Positions 1-10,564 are shown, numbered from the stretch's first letter. The stretch: DNA of 64,000 bases from Tenebrio molitor (GCF_963966145.1 NC_091052.1:13640001-13704000), one strand, 5' to 3'. Translations and numbers: made by a program. The notes: generated by a model not told the origin, from the letters alone.

Positions 1-322
1 ATGAAAATATTTATGCTCGAAAATTTTCTTGAAAATCCCGGAAAACTGGGAAAACAAGAAATAAATCTGCAATAAGTTAAACCCATCTTATGTATATCGT
101 GGTTAAACCATTGCGATCTGTTGCTTTTTTGTTTAATTTATGCTGAAATTATGAAGACTTTTTGTGAGGTTATGAACTTATCCACATACATATATGTCCA
201 CATCGGACTCATCGAACACTCATTGGATTCGTGTACCATTTTTTATTTGCAAGATGTTTGTACAAAATATTTACATGTCAGTTAAAATTTAATTTATATT
301 CAACTTGTCTCAGAAATAAGTA
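1..322. other. No recognisable feature
   Basis: AT-rich sequence. I see no coding potential, terminal repeats or similarity to the rest of the window. Confidence 0.5.
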
Positions 323-1320
323 AAGTTGACTCAAGTTGCAAAAAACCACTTTACATTTGCAACAGCACATTTATGGCATTAGTCATTTGAAATTACTTTT
401 AAACTGTACTTATATGGAAAATATTCAACCCAAACCTTTATTTGGTTAATAGTTATTTAAGATATAAGTGTAAAAAGTTATCCTTTATTGCACGAACGGG
501 TTTAAAATACGACCGAGGTACGAGGGAGTATTTTAAAAGATGTGAGTGCAACAAAGGAACTTTTTACACGTATGTCTTACAACATTTTATCTACGATCGT
601 GAGATCATCACACCGGTTTCAACATAAATTTGTATAAAATAATTCATGGGTTCAATATTTCATGAATAACCAAAGTCGTTTGAGAACCACGTCGTTTAGC
701 AACAATGTTTCCAACAAATTCGATTGTTGTATTCTGACAGTTTTGTGCCACAAAAGCGAGAAATCGTGCTCTAAAACTTTTAGAGAACGATTCCGTCAGT
801 TTCTCTAAACGTCAACTTTGACAACGATTTTTAGTGCAAAAAGTGCCTACTTTTTACGCGATCGTAGATAAAAAATATGAAAAAAATGCTGTTGCAAATG
901 ACAAGTGGTTTTTTGCAACAGCACTTTTATGGCATTATTCATTTGAAATTACTTAAAAACTGTATTTATATGGAAAATATTCAATCCAAACTACGATTTT
1001 CTGGTACTTTTGTGCCCTTATTTGGTTTAAAAATATCGAAAAAATGCTGTTGCAAATGACAAGTGGTTTTTTGCAACTTGAGTCAACTTTAGGTAGGTAC
1101 TTAATATTGACTCAAGTTGCAAAAAACCACTTTGCCTTTGCAACGGCACTTTTATGGCATCAGTCATTTGAAATTCCTTTAAAACTGTACTTATATGGAA
1201 AATATTCAATCCAAACTATGAGTTTCTGGTACCTTTGTGCCTTTGTTTGGTTTAAAAATATTGAAAAAACGCTGTTGCAAATGACAAGTGGTTTTTTGCA
1301 ACTTGAGTCAACTTTACATT
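323..1320. repeat. Cluster of palindromic repeat units
   Basis: Repeated units of roughly 200 bp lie in tandem, most clearly at about 911-1079 and 1097-1306, with a partial unit at 323-436. Each unit starts with TTGCAAAAAACCACTT and a stretch resembling TTTGCAACAGCAC, and ends with the reverse complement (GCTGTTGCAAATGACAAGTGG), so each could fold back on itself. The interior (GGCATTAGTCATTTGAAATT, then TATATGGAAAATATTCAATC) is shared between units. This looks like a MITE or foldback element arranged in tandem. The short reading frames crossing it are products of the repeat and not genes. Confidence 0.75.
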
Positions 1321-1759
1321 AACTTAACTTAGAATTCCTTAATATTTAGAAACAATTAGGTATACCTAGGTGTTTAAATACCTACATATATTTTTTTCCT
1401 AAACCTTGAAGTTATCCAATTAAAATTATTGAAAGATTTGGCACAAATTTCGTTACCCGCCTATGAGGATTACTTACTTCGCCGATGTTGATAAGCGAAG
1501 AAGAAAAAACAAATGCAAGAAAACTTTCACTTGTTTTTTGCTAACTTGTGCATAGCGGCTAACTGCTGCGCCCGTAACTGTTACCTAAGAGTGGAAGAGA
1601 AAAAAGAGAATGATATGGTAGATATTAAATAAAAACAATTTTGATAATAAATATTTTAAACTGACTCTAATGACTAAAATAATGACAAAATCCTCCTAAA
1701 TTAGTGTATTAATTCGTAAAAATTCTCACGAAGTAATCAGAGTAATCACTAATCATTAC
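1321..1759. other. No recognisable feature
   Basis: AT-rich sequence between the palindromic cluster and a transposase relic. I see no gene or repeat boundary. Confidence 0.4.
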
Positions 1760-1960
1760 AAGAAGTGTTCAAAGTGACCTCCGTTACTGTCAATTATACA
1801 ATAATGAAGGCGCCGACGAAACGTTCCACTCTTTCCAGCAACCTACCTCTGCTATTGCGAACTGTTGTGGCAGCATTTTCCACCCGTTCTCTTAAAACTT
1901 CAATTGTATCAATTGGGATAATATACTTACCAAGTCCTTCATGTGCCCCCACAAGAAGAA
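1760..1960 (-). pseudogene. Relic of a mariner-like transposase C-terminus
   Basis: Read on the minus strand, the segment encodes IDTIEVLRERVENAATTVRN, then LLERVERF, then NGGHFEHFL. This is the pattern at the C-terminal end of many insect mariner-like transposases: a helix of the type LRxRI..A, a second helix RVxxxFxxR, and a closing NGGHFEH. Only the tail survives. The catalytic region is absent and the reading frame is open for only about 70 codons, so this is a remnant. The assignment rests on motif memory and was not searched. Confidence 0.5.
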
Positions 1961-2329
1961 GTAGCACAGAAATTCTCTTACTCGAGGAGCACTCCCCACA
2001 CTTCACCAATCGCCAACACTACATTTATATACTCACTATTCGAAAATAAACGCACCATTTTCACAAAATTATAGCTCAAATCACAGAACCAACACGTAAA
2101 CACCTGCCTTGTGCAGTCCGATAAAACTAACTAAAAATGTAATCCTCTTGTCTCTACTTCGACCGTGGAGCGAAAAAACTTTATTCTAAAAACACAATGT
2201 TTTGCACCAATTTTACAAAAACTATTATATCACGGTCACCGTCATTGGGTGAAATAACTAGAAAATAGACATCTCGTTAATTTATGAGGGGGTAAAATAC
2301 TGAAATAAAAATTATATTTCGAAAAAATG

Positions 2330-2542
2330 GTACACTGCTGTACAGAAAAATCGCGTACACCTATTTTTCGCTGTGTTAAGTCGGTCTAGATACAAATAGA
2401 TAAAACAGTGACAATCTCACTGACAGGTTATACCGTATTTACAAATATAATGTCAAAATCCACATTCACAAAGCACAAAATACTGGAAAACTTGATTGCT
2501 TGATTTTTTAAGTGTACGCGATTTTTTTGCACAGTAGTGTAC
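2330..2542. mobile_element. MITE with about 33 bp inverted repeats
   Basis: The left end GTACACTGCTGTACAGAAAA followed by ATCGCGTACAC is mirrored at the right end (GTGTACGCGATTTTTTTGCA, then CAGTAGTGTAC) with few mismatches. The 213 bp between hold no coding sequence. The short length, terminal repeats and lack of coding fit a non-autonomous DNA transposon. Confidence 0.7.
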
Positions 2543-2544
2543 AT

Positions 2545-2657
2545 TGGCCGGCAAAAAAAATTAGCCATCACTTTTGTGTCACGTCAAAATCCAAATGTGT
2601 AATTAATGCTTTTTTGACACTGACATTTAAATGATGGCTAATTTTTTTTGCAGGCCA
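2545..2657. mobile_element. Short MITE with Tc1-like ends
   Basis: TGGCCGGCAAAAAAAATTAG on the left is matched by its inverse on the right with one mismatch (TGGCCTGC). The symmetry continues outward into TGTACA on both sides. The terminal sequence resembles that of the Tc1 element at 45779 (CACTGACCGGCGAAAAAAGT), so this may be a deletion derivative of a relative. The element abuts the preceding MITE. Confidence 0.65.
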
Positions 2658-2712
2658 TTGTACATAACAATTTTGTTGTTCTTGACGAGATCTGTCACTG
2701 ATTAATTAATGC

Positions 2713-3090
2713 ACAGTCGCGAGCATTAAATCTTGGTCGTCAAGGTCATTTTGAAATTTCCCTACTGTCATAAATTACAAATTTTGCCTGCTTAATTACG
2801 CCCAATGTCAATAAAACCTCAATCAAAAAAAATTGTCAAAGTTTTATTCTAAACATTTAAAATTATGACCCCAATATCGTATTTTAACAGAGTAAAAATT
2901 ATTTCGCTGATAGAGACGGATGTGCCAGAAACTAGGGTGGCTACCCAGTTAGGATTTCCAAAAAGTTGACGAGATCTTGACAAGACAAGACAAATAGAAT
3001 TTATTAGCGGTTATGCCTGTTTCACATTAGAGCACTTTCCGTTGCGTCAAAGAATGACCTTGACGACCAAAATTTATCACTCGCGACAGT
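2713..3090. mobile_element. MITE-like inverted repeat element
   Basis: ACAGTCGCGAG followed by TTGGTCGTCAAGGTCATT on the left is inverted on the right (AATGACCTTGACGACCAAAA, then CTCGCGACAGT). The arms are about 38 bp with small gaps. The interior is non-coding. Confidence 0.6.
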
Positions 3091-3110
3091 ACTTCTGAGA
3101 CAGTTTGTAG

Positions 3111-3469
3111 GTACAATTACGCCCACGGAATTTTGGCCGTCACTTGTCATTCCATTGACATGTAAAGCGGCCCTTATTTATTCGTAATCTCACTTTCTAT
3201 TATTAGAAGACTTGTCATTTTGATGCTGACTGACTTGCAAAAAACGCGCTTCCTCATTTCGTGCAATTTTGGAACAGGGATACTATCGGCACTTTATTGA
3301 AATAGGGTATTGGTAAAATAGCATGTTGGCAACTATCAAGTATGACATTGACAAATTTTTGGATGTCAATTCCAAAAGTCAATCATAATGACAATAAAGC
3401 ATGGACTATATCCATTTTTTTTTAATTGAGATGAACGTGACGGCCAAAATTCCGTGGCCGCAATTGTAT
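3111..3469. mobile_element. MITE-like inverted repeat element
   Basis: The left arm GTACAATTACGCCCACGGAA, continuing TTTTGGCCGTCAC, is mirrored at 3430-3469 by GTGACGGCCAAAATTCCGTG and GCCGCAATTGTA. The interior of about 300 bp is non-coding. Confidence 0.6.
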
Positions 3470-3614
3470 ATTTGAAATGACATAAATTATCTACTGTAAA
3501 TACAGGGTGTTTTCGAAGTTGAGGTGTTCCTTTTAACATGTGATAGTATGCGTTGTTCTACAGAGTTTTAGCCAAAATCACCTTAGTAAAATGTGTACGG
3601 CAATGAAGATACAA

Positions 3615-4259
3615 TACAGGGTGATTCAAAACGAACGCACCAACTATTAGCAGTTGTACAGAATACAGGGAGAAGAATATAAAAAAATTGGAAATTTTTT
3701 CCCCAGCTTCAATTAAAAGTTAAGCGTGTTAAATTTAGACAATTTTAATCAAAAATGTTGAAAAAAAATGTTTTTTGTTCCAATTAGGCACATTAGACGG
3801 AGTATTCCTTCAATTGCAATAACATTCACTAATTAAATTAGTTTTCTTTTAGTCCGTTTGCCTTTTTAAAAACCGAAATTTAAAATTTTTGTTACACAAT
3901 TTTTGAATAAATCTTAGGCCCGGTTGTATAAAGCGATGTCAAGTCGTTGTTAAAGTTAACATACTGTCAAGCGATCTGATTGGAGAATATTTAACATTTT
4001 ATTTGAATCAGCCAATCAAATGGGCAGATTTCCGACTTGACGCATTGTTAGCTGACACGATGTTAACTAAGCTTTATACAACCGGGCCGTAGTCAATTAA
4101 TCATGTGCTTGTATATGTCAACAAAAAAAATCAAAATTTCGAAAAATAAGAAAAAACAAAAAAGCATCAGGAGAACATTTGTATTATTTTTTTTGACGTT
4201 CCTCTCAGAACTTTATACGATTACAAGTAGTTGGTGCGGTCGTTTTGATACACACTGTA
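3615..4259. mobile_element. Mariner-type MITE (TACAGGGTG ends) carrying a nested MITE
   Basis: The left end TACAGGGTGATTCAAAACGA, then ACGCACCAACTA, has an inverted partner ending at 4259 (TAGTTGGTGCGGTCGTTTTG, then ATACACACTGTA). Ends of the CAGGGTG type inside TA are typical of mariner-derived MITEs in insects. A second, smaller element sits inside. An isolated TACAGGGTGTTTTCGAAG about 110 bp upstream is probably a fragment of another member. Confidence 0.7.
3917..4088. mobile_element. Nested 172 bp MITE with perfect 18 bp inverted repeats
   Basis: GGCCCGGTTGTATAAAGC at the left end is exactly inverted at the right end. The flanks are TTA on the left and GTA on the right, so a 3 bp target duplication of the Harbinger kind is possible but not exact. 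The interior is non-coding. It lies wholly inside the larger MITE, so it inserted later. Confidence 0.75.
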
Positions 4260-4694
4260 TAAGCTAATTTTTTTGAAATTTTTTAAACCGGTCCTGCTCA
4301 AATTTGCGCTGATTTGTTAGAAATTAGAATTGACAAAAAAAAAAAATTAAATGAGCATGGACGTTAATCAAAAATACTGTCAAAATTGTCATCTAATTAG
4401 TCGGAATGGGTTTATCATTACGAAAATAATGAGCTCACAGATATGTTCCTAATGTATGGGCAATGTTATCACATTATCAGAATGCAGCTGCGGTATCCAG
4501 AGAGTATACTTGTATAATGTGTATAATGGTTTGTTTATCACTCTCAAGGATGGAGTAAACACGTTACCTACAGTGTGCGTCAAGATAATATGCAACGTTG
4601 CAATTGCCAAATAAACGAGTTAGTACTGCCTTGGTCTAATTACGAGTACATTAGACTCACCTTTAACTGTCGTATGACTAACCTCCATCAGTTG
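4260..4694. other. Upstream region of the first acyltransferase copy
   Basis: Non-coding. From about 4530 on it carries blocks also found upstream of other subfamily-I copies, for example CTCAAGGATGGAGTAAACA and the stretch around ATGCAACGTTGCAATT. It is therefore part of the duplicated unit and probably contains the promoter. Confidence 0.5.
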
Positions 4695-4819
4695 TCAATA
4701 TTAAAAAGTGTTCCCAACAAATTCTTTCTTGCCTCTTACCAGCGGTAAGTGCTACTTATCCTAGTTATCCCAAATTCCCACGCACTCAAATTCCGCAACA
4801 CGGTTTTCCTCATTTTTAG
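4695..4819 (+). promoter_or_regulatory. Start site region and 5' UTR intron of copy 4820
   Basis: TCAATATTAAAAAGTG aligns with TCAGTATTAAAAAATG in the other subfamily-I copies, so transcription probably starts near 4695. The non-coding exon ends at 4744 (donor CAGCG/GTAAGT). The intron 4745-4819 ends TTTTTAG directly before the ATG. The upstream ATG seen in sister copies is GTG here. Confidence 0.5.
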
Positions 4820-5893
4820 ATGAAACTAGTGGGGATCGAATTTGCGCCGTTGTGCGTCCCGATGCACCGAAGATACGAGGTTCTGGCGGGGGCAGGCGCC
4901 TTCCTGTCTTTCGCTATCGGCGGCTTCCTCGGCCTGTTCATCTGTCTCTACCTGCTCTTCACCCCCTTGTGGTTTTTGGTCCTGTTGTACCTCGCCTGGA
5001 TGTACCTCGACCGGCACACTTGCGAAAACGGCGGCCGCACCAGCCTCTGGGTGCTGAACTGGCGATGGTGGTACCACTTGAAAAACTACTTCCCCGTCGA
5101 TTTGGATTGCGTCCCGGGGCTCGCTCTCAACGCCAAGCTTAACTACCTATTCTGTTGCTTCCCTCACGGGGTACTCCCTGTGGGTCCGTTCAACGCCTTG
5201 GCCTCTGGCTGCAACAAGTTTCACCAGTCGTACCCGGAGTTCATCGTGAAGACGGCAGTTGTGCCCCAGTTATTCCTTCAACCGTTCTTGCGAGAATTGG
5301 CGTTGGGTATGGGGATGATTTCGTGCTCGGCTAATTCCCTGAATTACGAGTTGAGCCGTCCAGAAGGGGGGCACATCGTGACTTTGATGCCTGGTGGTGC
5401 GATGGAAGTCTACAATGTTCAACCCGGGAAGTACAAATTCGTGGTGAAGAACAGAAAAGGATTTGTGAAGGTGGCCTTAAGAAATGGATCGCCTCTTGTG
5501 CCTGTTATCTCGTTCGGTGAGATCGACGTGCTCGACCAAATCGAAATTTCAGGACTACGCAAGTATCAGGAATTTTTCAGGAAATATTTAGGGTTTGTGC
5601 CTGTGATTTTTAATGGAAGAGGATTCTTCCAGTACTCGTTCGGTGTTATTCCACGGAGAAAACCAATTACTACAGTCGGTAAGATTGTAATCAGTACCCA
5701 TCTGGTAAGTACTCTAATCGAGTGTTTTTCGTCAGTGGGAGCGCCGATCGAAGTTAGCAAGACGGAAAATCCTACAAACGAACAGGTAAAGGAGCTGCAC
5801 GACAAATTCGTCCAAGCATTAGTCGCTCTATTTGAAGAGTACAAACACAAGTACTTATTGAATCCGGAAGAGCAGCAGTTAGAGTTACAGTGA
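4820..5893 (+). CDS. DGAT2/MOGAT-family acyltransferase, subfamily I, copy 1
   Basis: Coding exons are 4820-5678 and 5736-5893 (338 aa). The family transfers acyl groups from acyl-CoA to mono- or diacylglycerol, or to wax alcohols, at the ER and lipid droplet; this copy's substrate cannot be told from sequence. Features seen: a hydrophobic hairpin at about residues 22-62, the active-site motif written FPHG (114-117) where vertebrate and fungal members have HPHG, the block PEGGHIVTLMPGGA (181-194), and RKGFVKVAL followed by LVPVISFGE (212-234). The 57 nt intron interrupts the TVVG motif, has canonical GTAAGA and CAG ends, and is a multiple of three without a stop, so unspliced RNA stays in frame. 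AATAAATAAA lies directly after the stop. Residues at 49-52 (TPLW) differ from the TRLW of every other copy. Confidence 0.9.
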   Translation: MKLVGIEFAPLCVPMHRRYEVLAGAGAFLSFAIGGFLGLFICLYLLFTPLWFLVLLYLAWMYLDRHTCENGGRTSLWVLNWRWWYHLKNYFPVDLDCVPGLALNAKLNYLFCCFPHGVLPVGPFNALASGCNKFHQSYPEFIVKTAVVPQLFLQPFLRELALGMGMISCSANSLNYELSRPEGGHIVTLMPGGAMEVYNVQPGKYKFVVKNRKGFVKVALRNGSPLVPVISFGEIDVLDQIEISGLRKYQEFFRKYLGFVPVIFNGRGFFQYSFGVIPRRKPITTVGKIVISTHLVSTLIECFSSVGAPIEVSKTENPTNEQVKELHDKFVQALVALFEEYKHKYLLNPEEQQLELQ

Positions 5894-5999
5894 AATAAAT
5901 AAAGCCTTTCTAAAACAAATGTTTTTAGAATTTTTTATTTACAAATTGTCATCCCTAATGTAAAATTTTCTTAACGAATAACGTTGTATAGCTATTAAC

Positions 6000-6110
6000 A
6001 TACCTAGCGATGTTATGACTATCATAACTACCGCAGATGTCGGTTTGAAATTCAAGCTCGTAGAGGTTGTTATGATTCATAACATCCGTGGTTTGTTCAA
6101 TAGTTTACCG
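6000..6110. repeat. Palindromic sequence upstream of a recombinase-like relic
   Basis: GATGTTATGACTATCATAAC and GTTGTTATGATTCATAACAT form self-complementary stretches around a centre containing AAGCTCGTAGAG. It lies about 150 bp before the relic at 6251. The same layout, hairpin then relic, recurs at other sites in the window. Confidence 0.4.
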
Positions 6111-6250
6111 GTTTCAGAATAATTAGAGAGAATTTAAAACAATTGAATCCAAAAACTCGGTTTAAAATAGATTGAGTTGATCGCGTTTGCATGATATGTT
6201 CAGGTGTCATAGTTACATTTGGTTGTTTATACAAACAGACACTTCGCAAA

Positions 6251-6434
6251 ATGAGTTTGAATGATAGTGTTTTACCAGAAAACATCTGAAATGAAGCAAA
6301 ACAAGCTTTAAATAGCTTAATACCGGAAAAATCAAAAGGCAGGTACTTATCTAAAATCATAGAGACATTCAAACAACGGCAGGATCTAAATAAGGTTGTA
6401 AATGAAAGTGATGTTGGCGTATTTTCATGAACTG
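6251..6434 (+). pseudogene. Relic of tyrosine-recombinase-like N-terminal exon
   Basis: Starting at an ATG, the frame reads MSLNDSVLPENI, a stop, then NEAKQALNSLIPEKSKGRYL; after a small frame change it gives NESDVGVFS before GGTAAG, a possible splice donor. The motif LIPEKSKxxY is shared with relics at 15495, 20362 and 38509. I associate it with the N-terminal DNA-binding part of Crypton- or KIAA1958-type tyrosine recombinases, from memory. It is interrupted by a stop and a shift and has no catalytic domain. Confidence 0.45.
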
Positions 6435-6496
6435 GTAAGTGCTCATAGTGTTAGTTCCGTAACGTATTTATTTTTTTGTTTATAGAGTCGAAGAAA

Positions 6497-6706
6497 TACA
6501 GGGTGTTATTGAAAGTTGTACAGATATTTTAACCACGAGCTATTGGATTCATGTAGAACTCGGAAAAAATATCTAAAAAATTCTGTCAAAAAATAAAATG
6601 ACATTTATTTTTTGAGCTACAATTTTTTTAAATTGCTTTTAGTCTTCTACGTTGTCAAACAACCTCGTAGGTAAAATTTCGGCACATTTTAAAAATACAC
6701 CCTGTA
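6497..6706. mobile_element. MITE with TACAGGGTGT ends
   Basis: A 210 bp segment begins TACAGGGTGT and ends ACACCCTGTA, the signature of mariner-derived MITEs. The inner arms are only weakly complementary. It lies just before the non-LTR element. Confidence 0.6.
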
Positions 6707-6789
6707 TATCATATTTTATAAAACATACATCAATGCGGTTTCCTTGTTTAAAAGCATATTTCCAATAGGTTACTTCGGAGAATCGGAAG

Positions 6790-7326
6790 ATGAGCCGGGA
6801 ATTGGAACAACTGAAAAGTATGATGCGTGAAAAGGAAGAAAAATGGGAAAGAGAAAAGATGGAATTAAAAGAAAAAATGACAAAATTGGAGGAGAAAATG
6901 GAAGAGCAGGAAAAAAGAGTGAGAAAAAAGAATATTGTCGTAACGGGACTGGATGAAGAGGAATGTGAGAACGAGAAGAAACTGGAAAAATGGATGAAGG
7001 CAGAATTAGAGGTTGAAGTAAGGGTGAAAGAGATGTATAAAATAAATGGAGGAAAAATGATTGTGGCAGAACTTGAGAGTTGGGGGGAAAAACGGAAAGT
7101 TATGGAAAATAAAAGGAAACTAAGAGAAAAAAAAGGAAAGAGAGTGTATATAGAAGATGATATGACAAAAAAGGAGAGAGACACACAGAAGAAATTAAGA
7201 ACGCTAGCCAAAGAAGAGCGAGAAAAAGGACTGCGGGTGAAAGTGGGTTATAAAAAGATATGGATAGAGGGAAAAGGTTTTTGGTGGGATGAAGAAAACG
7301 GGAAGTTACATACAGCAAATTTTTGA
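6790..7326 (+). CDS. ORF1 protein of non-LTR element (coiled coil, RNA-binding type)
   Basis: 178 residues. Residues 1-48 form an almost uninterrupted Lys/Glu heptad-like stretch (coiled coil). Then comes KKNIVVTGLDEEE, the first beta strand of an RRM-like fold of the kind seen in L1-type ORF1 proteins, and later KRVYIEDDMTKKERDTQKKL, a basic helical segment like the C-terminal domain of the same proteins. In related elements this protein binds element RNA as a multimer and acts as a chaperone. It overlaps the open frame of ORF2 by a few bases. The frame is intact. Assignment to the L1-type ORF1 class is by pattern only. Confidence 0.7.
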   Translation: MSRELEQLKSMMREKEEKWEREKMELKEKMTKLEEKMEEQEKRVRKKNIVVTGLDEEECENEKKLEKWMKAELEVEVRVKEMYKINGGKMIVAELESWGEKRKVMENKRKLREKKGKRVYIEDDMTKKERDTQKKLRTLAKEEREKGLRVKVGYKKIWIEGKGFWWDEENGKLHTANF

Positions 7327-7373
7327 ATAAGAGCGTAAGAAAAAGACGACAGGGCAGAAAAGGGAAAACGAAC

Positions 7374-10300
7374 ATGGAGAGGAATAAAGGAGAAAACGAG
7401 CAAATAAGAATAGTATTCTGGAATGTAGCGGGAATAAAAAATAAAGAGAATGAGTTTTGGAAGTATTTGGGAGAATTTGACGTAGTGGGATTGGTAGAAA
7501 CGTGGGTGGAAGAAAAAGGCTGGGAAAGATTGGAAAAGAGAATGCCGAGAGAGTTTGAGTGGAAGTGTCAATATGCAGAGAGGGAAAGCAAGAAAGGGAG
7601 AGCGAAAGGTGGGATAATAATGGGTGTGAAAAAGGGACTGGAAGAAGAAAACGGATCTGGAGTAAAAGAAGAAAGAGGGTTTATGGAAAGAACGGTAAAA
7701 AGAAAACAGAGAAAATGGAGAATTGTAACAATATACAGCAGAAGTATGAAAGAAACGAAGAGAATAATAGAAGAGCGAGTAAAAGAGCAGGAAGAAGGAA
7801 CTCTGGTGATTGGGGGGGATTTTAATGCAAGAATTGGGGGAAAAGGAAGGCGGATGGAAGAACAACAAGCAACAATAGAAAGAAGACCAACAAAAGATGG
7901 AATAGAAAACGCAGAAGGGAGAGAACTGGTTAGCTTAGTAGAAGAAAGAGGATGGGACGTACTTAATGGAAACTGCATAGGAGACGAGAAAGGGGAGTAC
8001 ACGTATATTGGATCGAGAGGGGAGACAGTTATTGATTATGTTATGGTGAATGAAGAAGCATGGGATAAAATAGAAGAATTTAAGGTGGGAGAAAGAGTGG
8101 ACTCGGATCATATGCCATTGGAAGTGAGGACAAAAGGAAGAGAGAAAGAGAGAAGTATGAAGGATGTTAAAAGAAAAATTGTGAAGAATATTTGGACGGA
8201 AGAAGGAAAAGAAAAGTATAGAGCAAGACTTAGGGAGGCAAAATACGAAGAAGGAGAAATAAACGAAAAAGTGAGGGAGCTGAGCGAGAACGTAAAAAAT
8301 GCAACAGAAAAAAAAGAGATAGAGATAAGAGAGAAGATGGGGCTGTGGAAAAACGAGTGGTGGGATAAAGAATGCAGGGAAGGGAAGCAAGCAGCAAGAA
8401 AGAAACCAAGAAATTGGAAAAAAGAAAAAGCAACGAAGGAAGAGTACAAGAGAGCACGCAAGAGGTACAAATTAGTATGCAAAGAGAAGAAGGAAAAGAA
8501 ACGGATGGAAGAAGAAATGAAGATGAAAGGTATAAAGACGGAAGAAGAGGTGTGGAGATACATAAATAGGGAAAGAAAGAAAAAAGGAGAAATAGTGAGT
8601 GATAGAATTACTATGGAGGAATGGAGAAAGTACTTCAGTGAGTTGTTGGGGGGTGAGGAAAACAGACAAGAAAAGGAAAAGAGACAACACAGAGAGGGAG
8701 AAATAGAAGAGATAACAAGAGAAGAATTAGAGCAACAACTAAGAAAACTGAAAAGGAAAAAGGCACCGGGGAGGGACGGTATACAGAACGAATCGTGGAT
8801 ATATGGAACTGAAAGGGAAGTTGATAGGTTGTTAGAGATAATGAATGGAGTGTGGAAGGGAGAGGGCTTCCCCCAGGAGTGGAAGGAGGGGATAATATGC
8901 CCCATATATAAGAAAGGAGAAAAGGATACAGCCAGCAATTACAGGGGGATCACGCTCCTTAATACGGCATATAAGGTATACGCGATGATTGTGGAACAAA
9001 GACTGATGAAGGAAATGAATGAGCGGGGTGCGTTACCAGACGGGCAGGCGGGATTTAGGAAAGGTAGAGGGACTATTTGACAACGTATATATCTTGAATC
9101 ATATAATAGGAAATGAGATAAAAAAGAGGGGTAGCAAGATATATGCATTTTTTGTAGACCTGAAGGCGGCTTTTGATAATGTGGAAAGAGACTTACTGTG
9201 GGAATACTTGAGAAAGAAAGGGATAAATGAGCATCTGGTAACAAAAATAGAAGAGATATATGAAGAGACGATAAGTAGAGTGAGAGTGGATGGAAGAGTG
9301 AGTGAATGTTTCAAGACGTATAAGGGAGTAAGACAAGGTTGTCCACTAAGCCCCAGCCTGTTTGCAGCGTTTATAGGAGATATAGAGGAGATGTTCAGGA
9401 AGGGGCAGGCAGGGGGGGTCGTGGTGGGCAAAGAAAAAGTGTGGTCTTTGGCATACGCGGATGATTTGGTGGTGCTAGCGAGAGAGGAGAAAGGTATGAA
9501 AGAAATGTTGGGAAACATGGAGAAATATATGAGGAGGAAAAAGTTGACGGTGAATGTAGAGAAATCCAAGATGATGGTGTTTAGAAACGGGGGTGGTAGG
9601 AGAAAAATAAATGAGTGGAGATGGGAAAAGGATAAAATTGAAGAAGTGAAAGAATTTAAGTATTTAGGTTATGTGATGAATGAAAGAAACACAGCAGCAG
9701 CACATGTGAGAGAGTTAGTGAAAAAAGCGAATAAGATAATAGGAGCGGTATGGGGGATAGGAGAGAGAAAATTTGGACATGACTTTAGAAGGAGAATAAT
9801 GATGTTTGATAGTCTGGTGAAAAGCGTGATGATGTATGGAGCGGAAATATGGGGATGGAGAGAGCAAGAAGGGTTGGAAGGGGTGCAAGGAAAATATTTG
9901 AAATGGGTGCTAGAAGTAGATAGAGAGACACCGGGCTATATAGTGATGGAGGAAACAAAAAGGGATGGAATAAGAATAGAAGCAGGAAAGAGAGCAATAA
10001 GATTTGAGGAGAGGTTGATAAAGAGAGGAGAGTGTAGAATTTTGCAAGAGTGTCTGAAAGAAAAAAGGAAAGAAATAGGAAAAGGGGTATGGAAAGAGAG
10101 GGAGGCATATTTCGAAAGAAATGGGTACGCAGGAGCGGAGATAGAAAGAATGCGAGAGGGAGGCAGAGCAATGACAGATGAATTGGTGCAGAGAGACAGA
10201 GATGTGCAAGTGCAGGAAAGAAGAACGAGAATTAGGGAATCTAGGTACAATGGGAAGTATGAAAAAATAATAACGGAAGAACTACCAAAGTACCTAGGAA

Positions 10301-10564
10301 GAGAGTAGAAAGGAGAGAGTGATAATAGCAAGATTTAGGTGTGGAAATGAGGAGAGAGAGAATAAATATTGGAATGAGGATAGGATTAGAGTGTGCAGGA
10401 TGTGTGGAGAAAAAAAGGAGACGATAGAACATATGTTGAATGAATGCGTAGAATTGAGAGAGAGAGAGGAAAGTAGAGAAGAAATGTTGAATGAGGACGG
10501 AAGAGGGATCGAATGGATGAAGAAGGTTGAGTGGATAAGAGGGACAATATGTGTGGAGGGATAA
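7374..10564 (+). pseudogene. ORF2 endonuclease-reverse transcriptase, two frameshifts
   Basis: The frame is open from 7323, with the first ATG at 7374. An apurinic-type endonuclease comes first (RIVFWNVAGIKNKENEFW, GGDFNAR, SDHMPLE), then a reverse transcriptase (KKAPGRDGI, NYRGITLLN, GFRKGRGT, QGCPLSPSLF, and the catalytic AYADDLV), and at the C-terminus a CX2CX8HX4C knuckle (CRMCG to HMLNEC). The frame breaks at a TTT run at 9076-9078 and again near 10307. Removing one base at each point would rejoin the frames, so these look like two single-base insertions in an otherwise well-preserved copy. It cannot make a full protein as it stands. The clade within the R1/I/Jockey group is not resolved. 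Confidence 0.85.

Noticed and set aside
1044..1322. 92-codon frame near the left edge
   Set aside because: It is made of the palindromic repeat unit and recurs within it; no gene signal.
5679..5735. Copy 4820 as a single-exon 357-residue protein
   Set aside because: The segment has canonical splice ends and aligns with introns containing stops in sister copies; removal restores the conserved TVVG motif. Retention is kept as a finding only.
7248..10432. Several long minus-strand frames rich in Ser, Phe and Leu
   Set aside because: They are antisense to the purine-rich non-LTR ORFs. Stop codons are rare there purely because of base composition.
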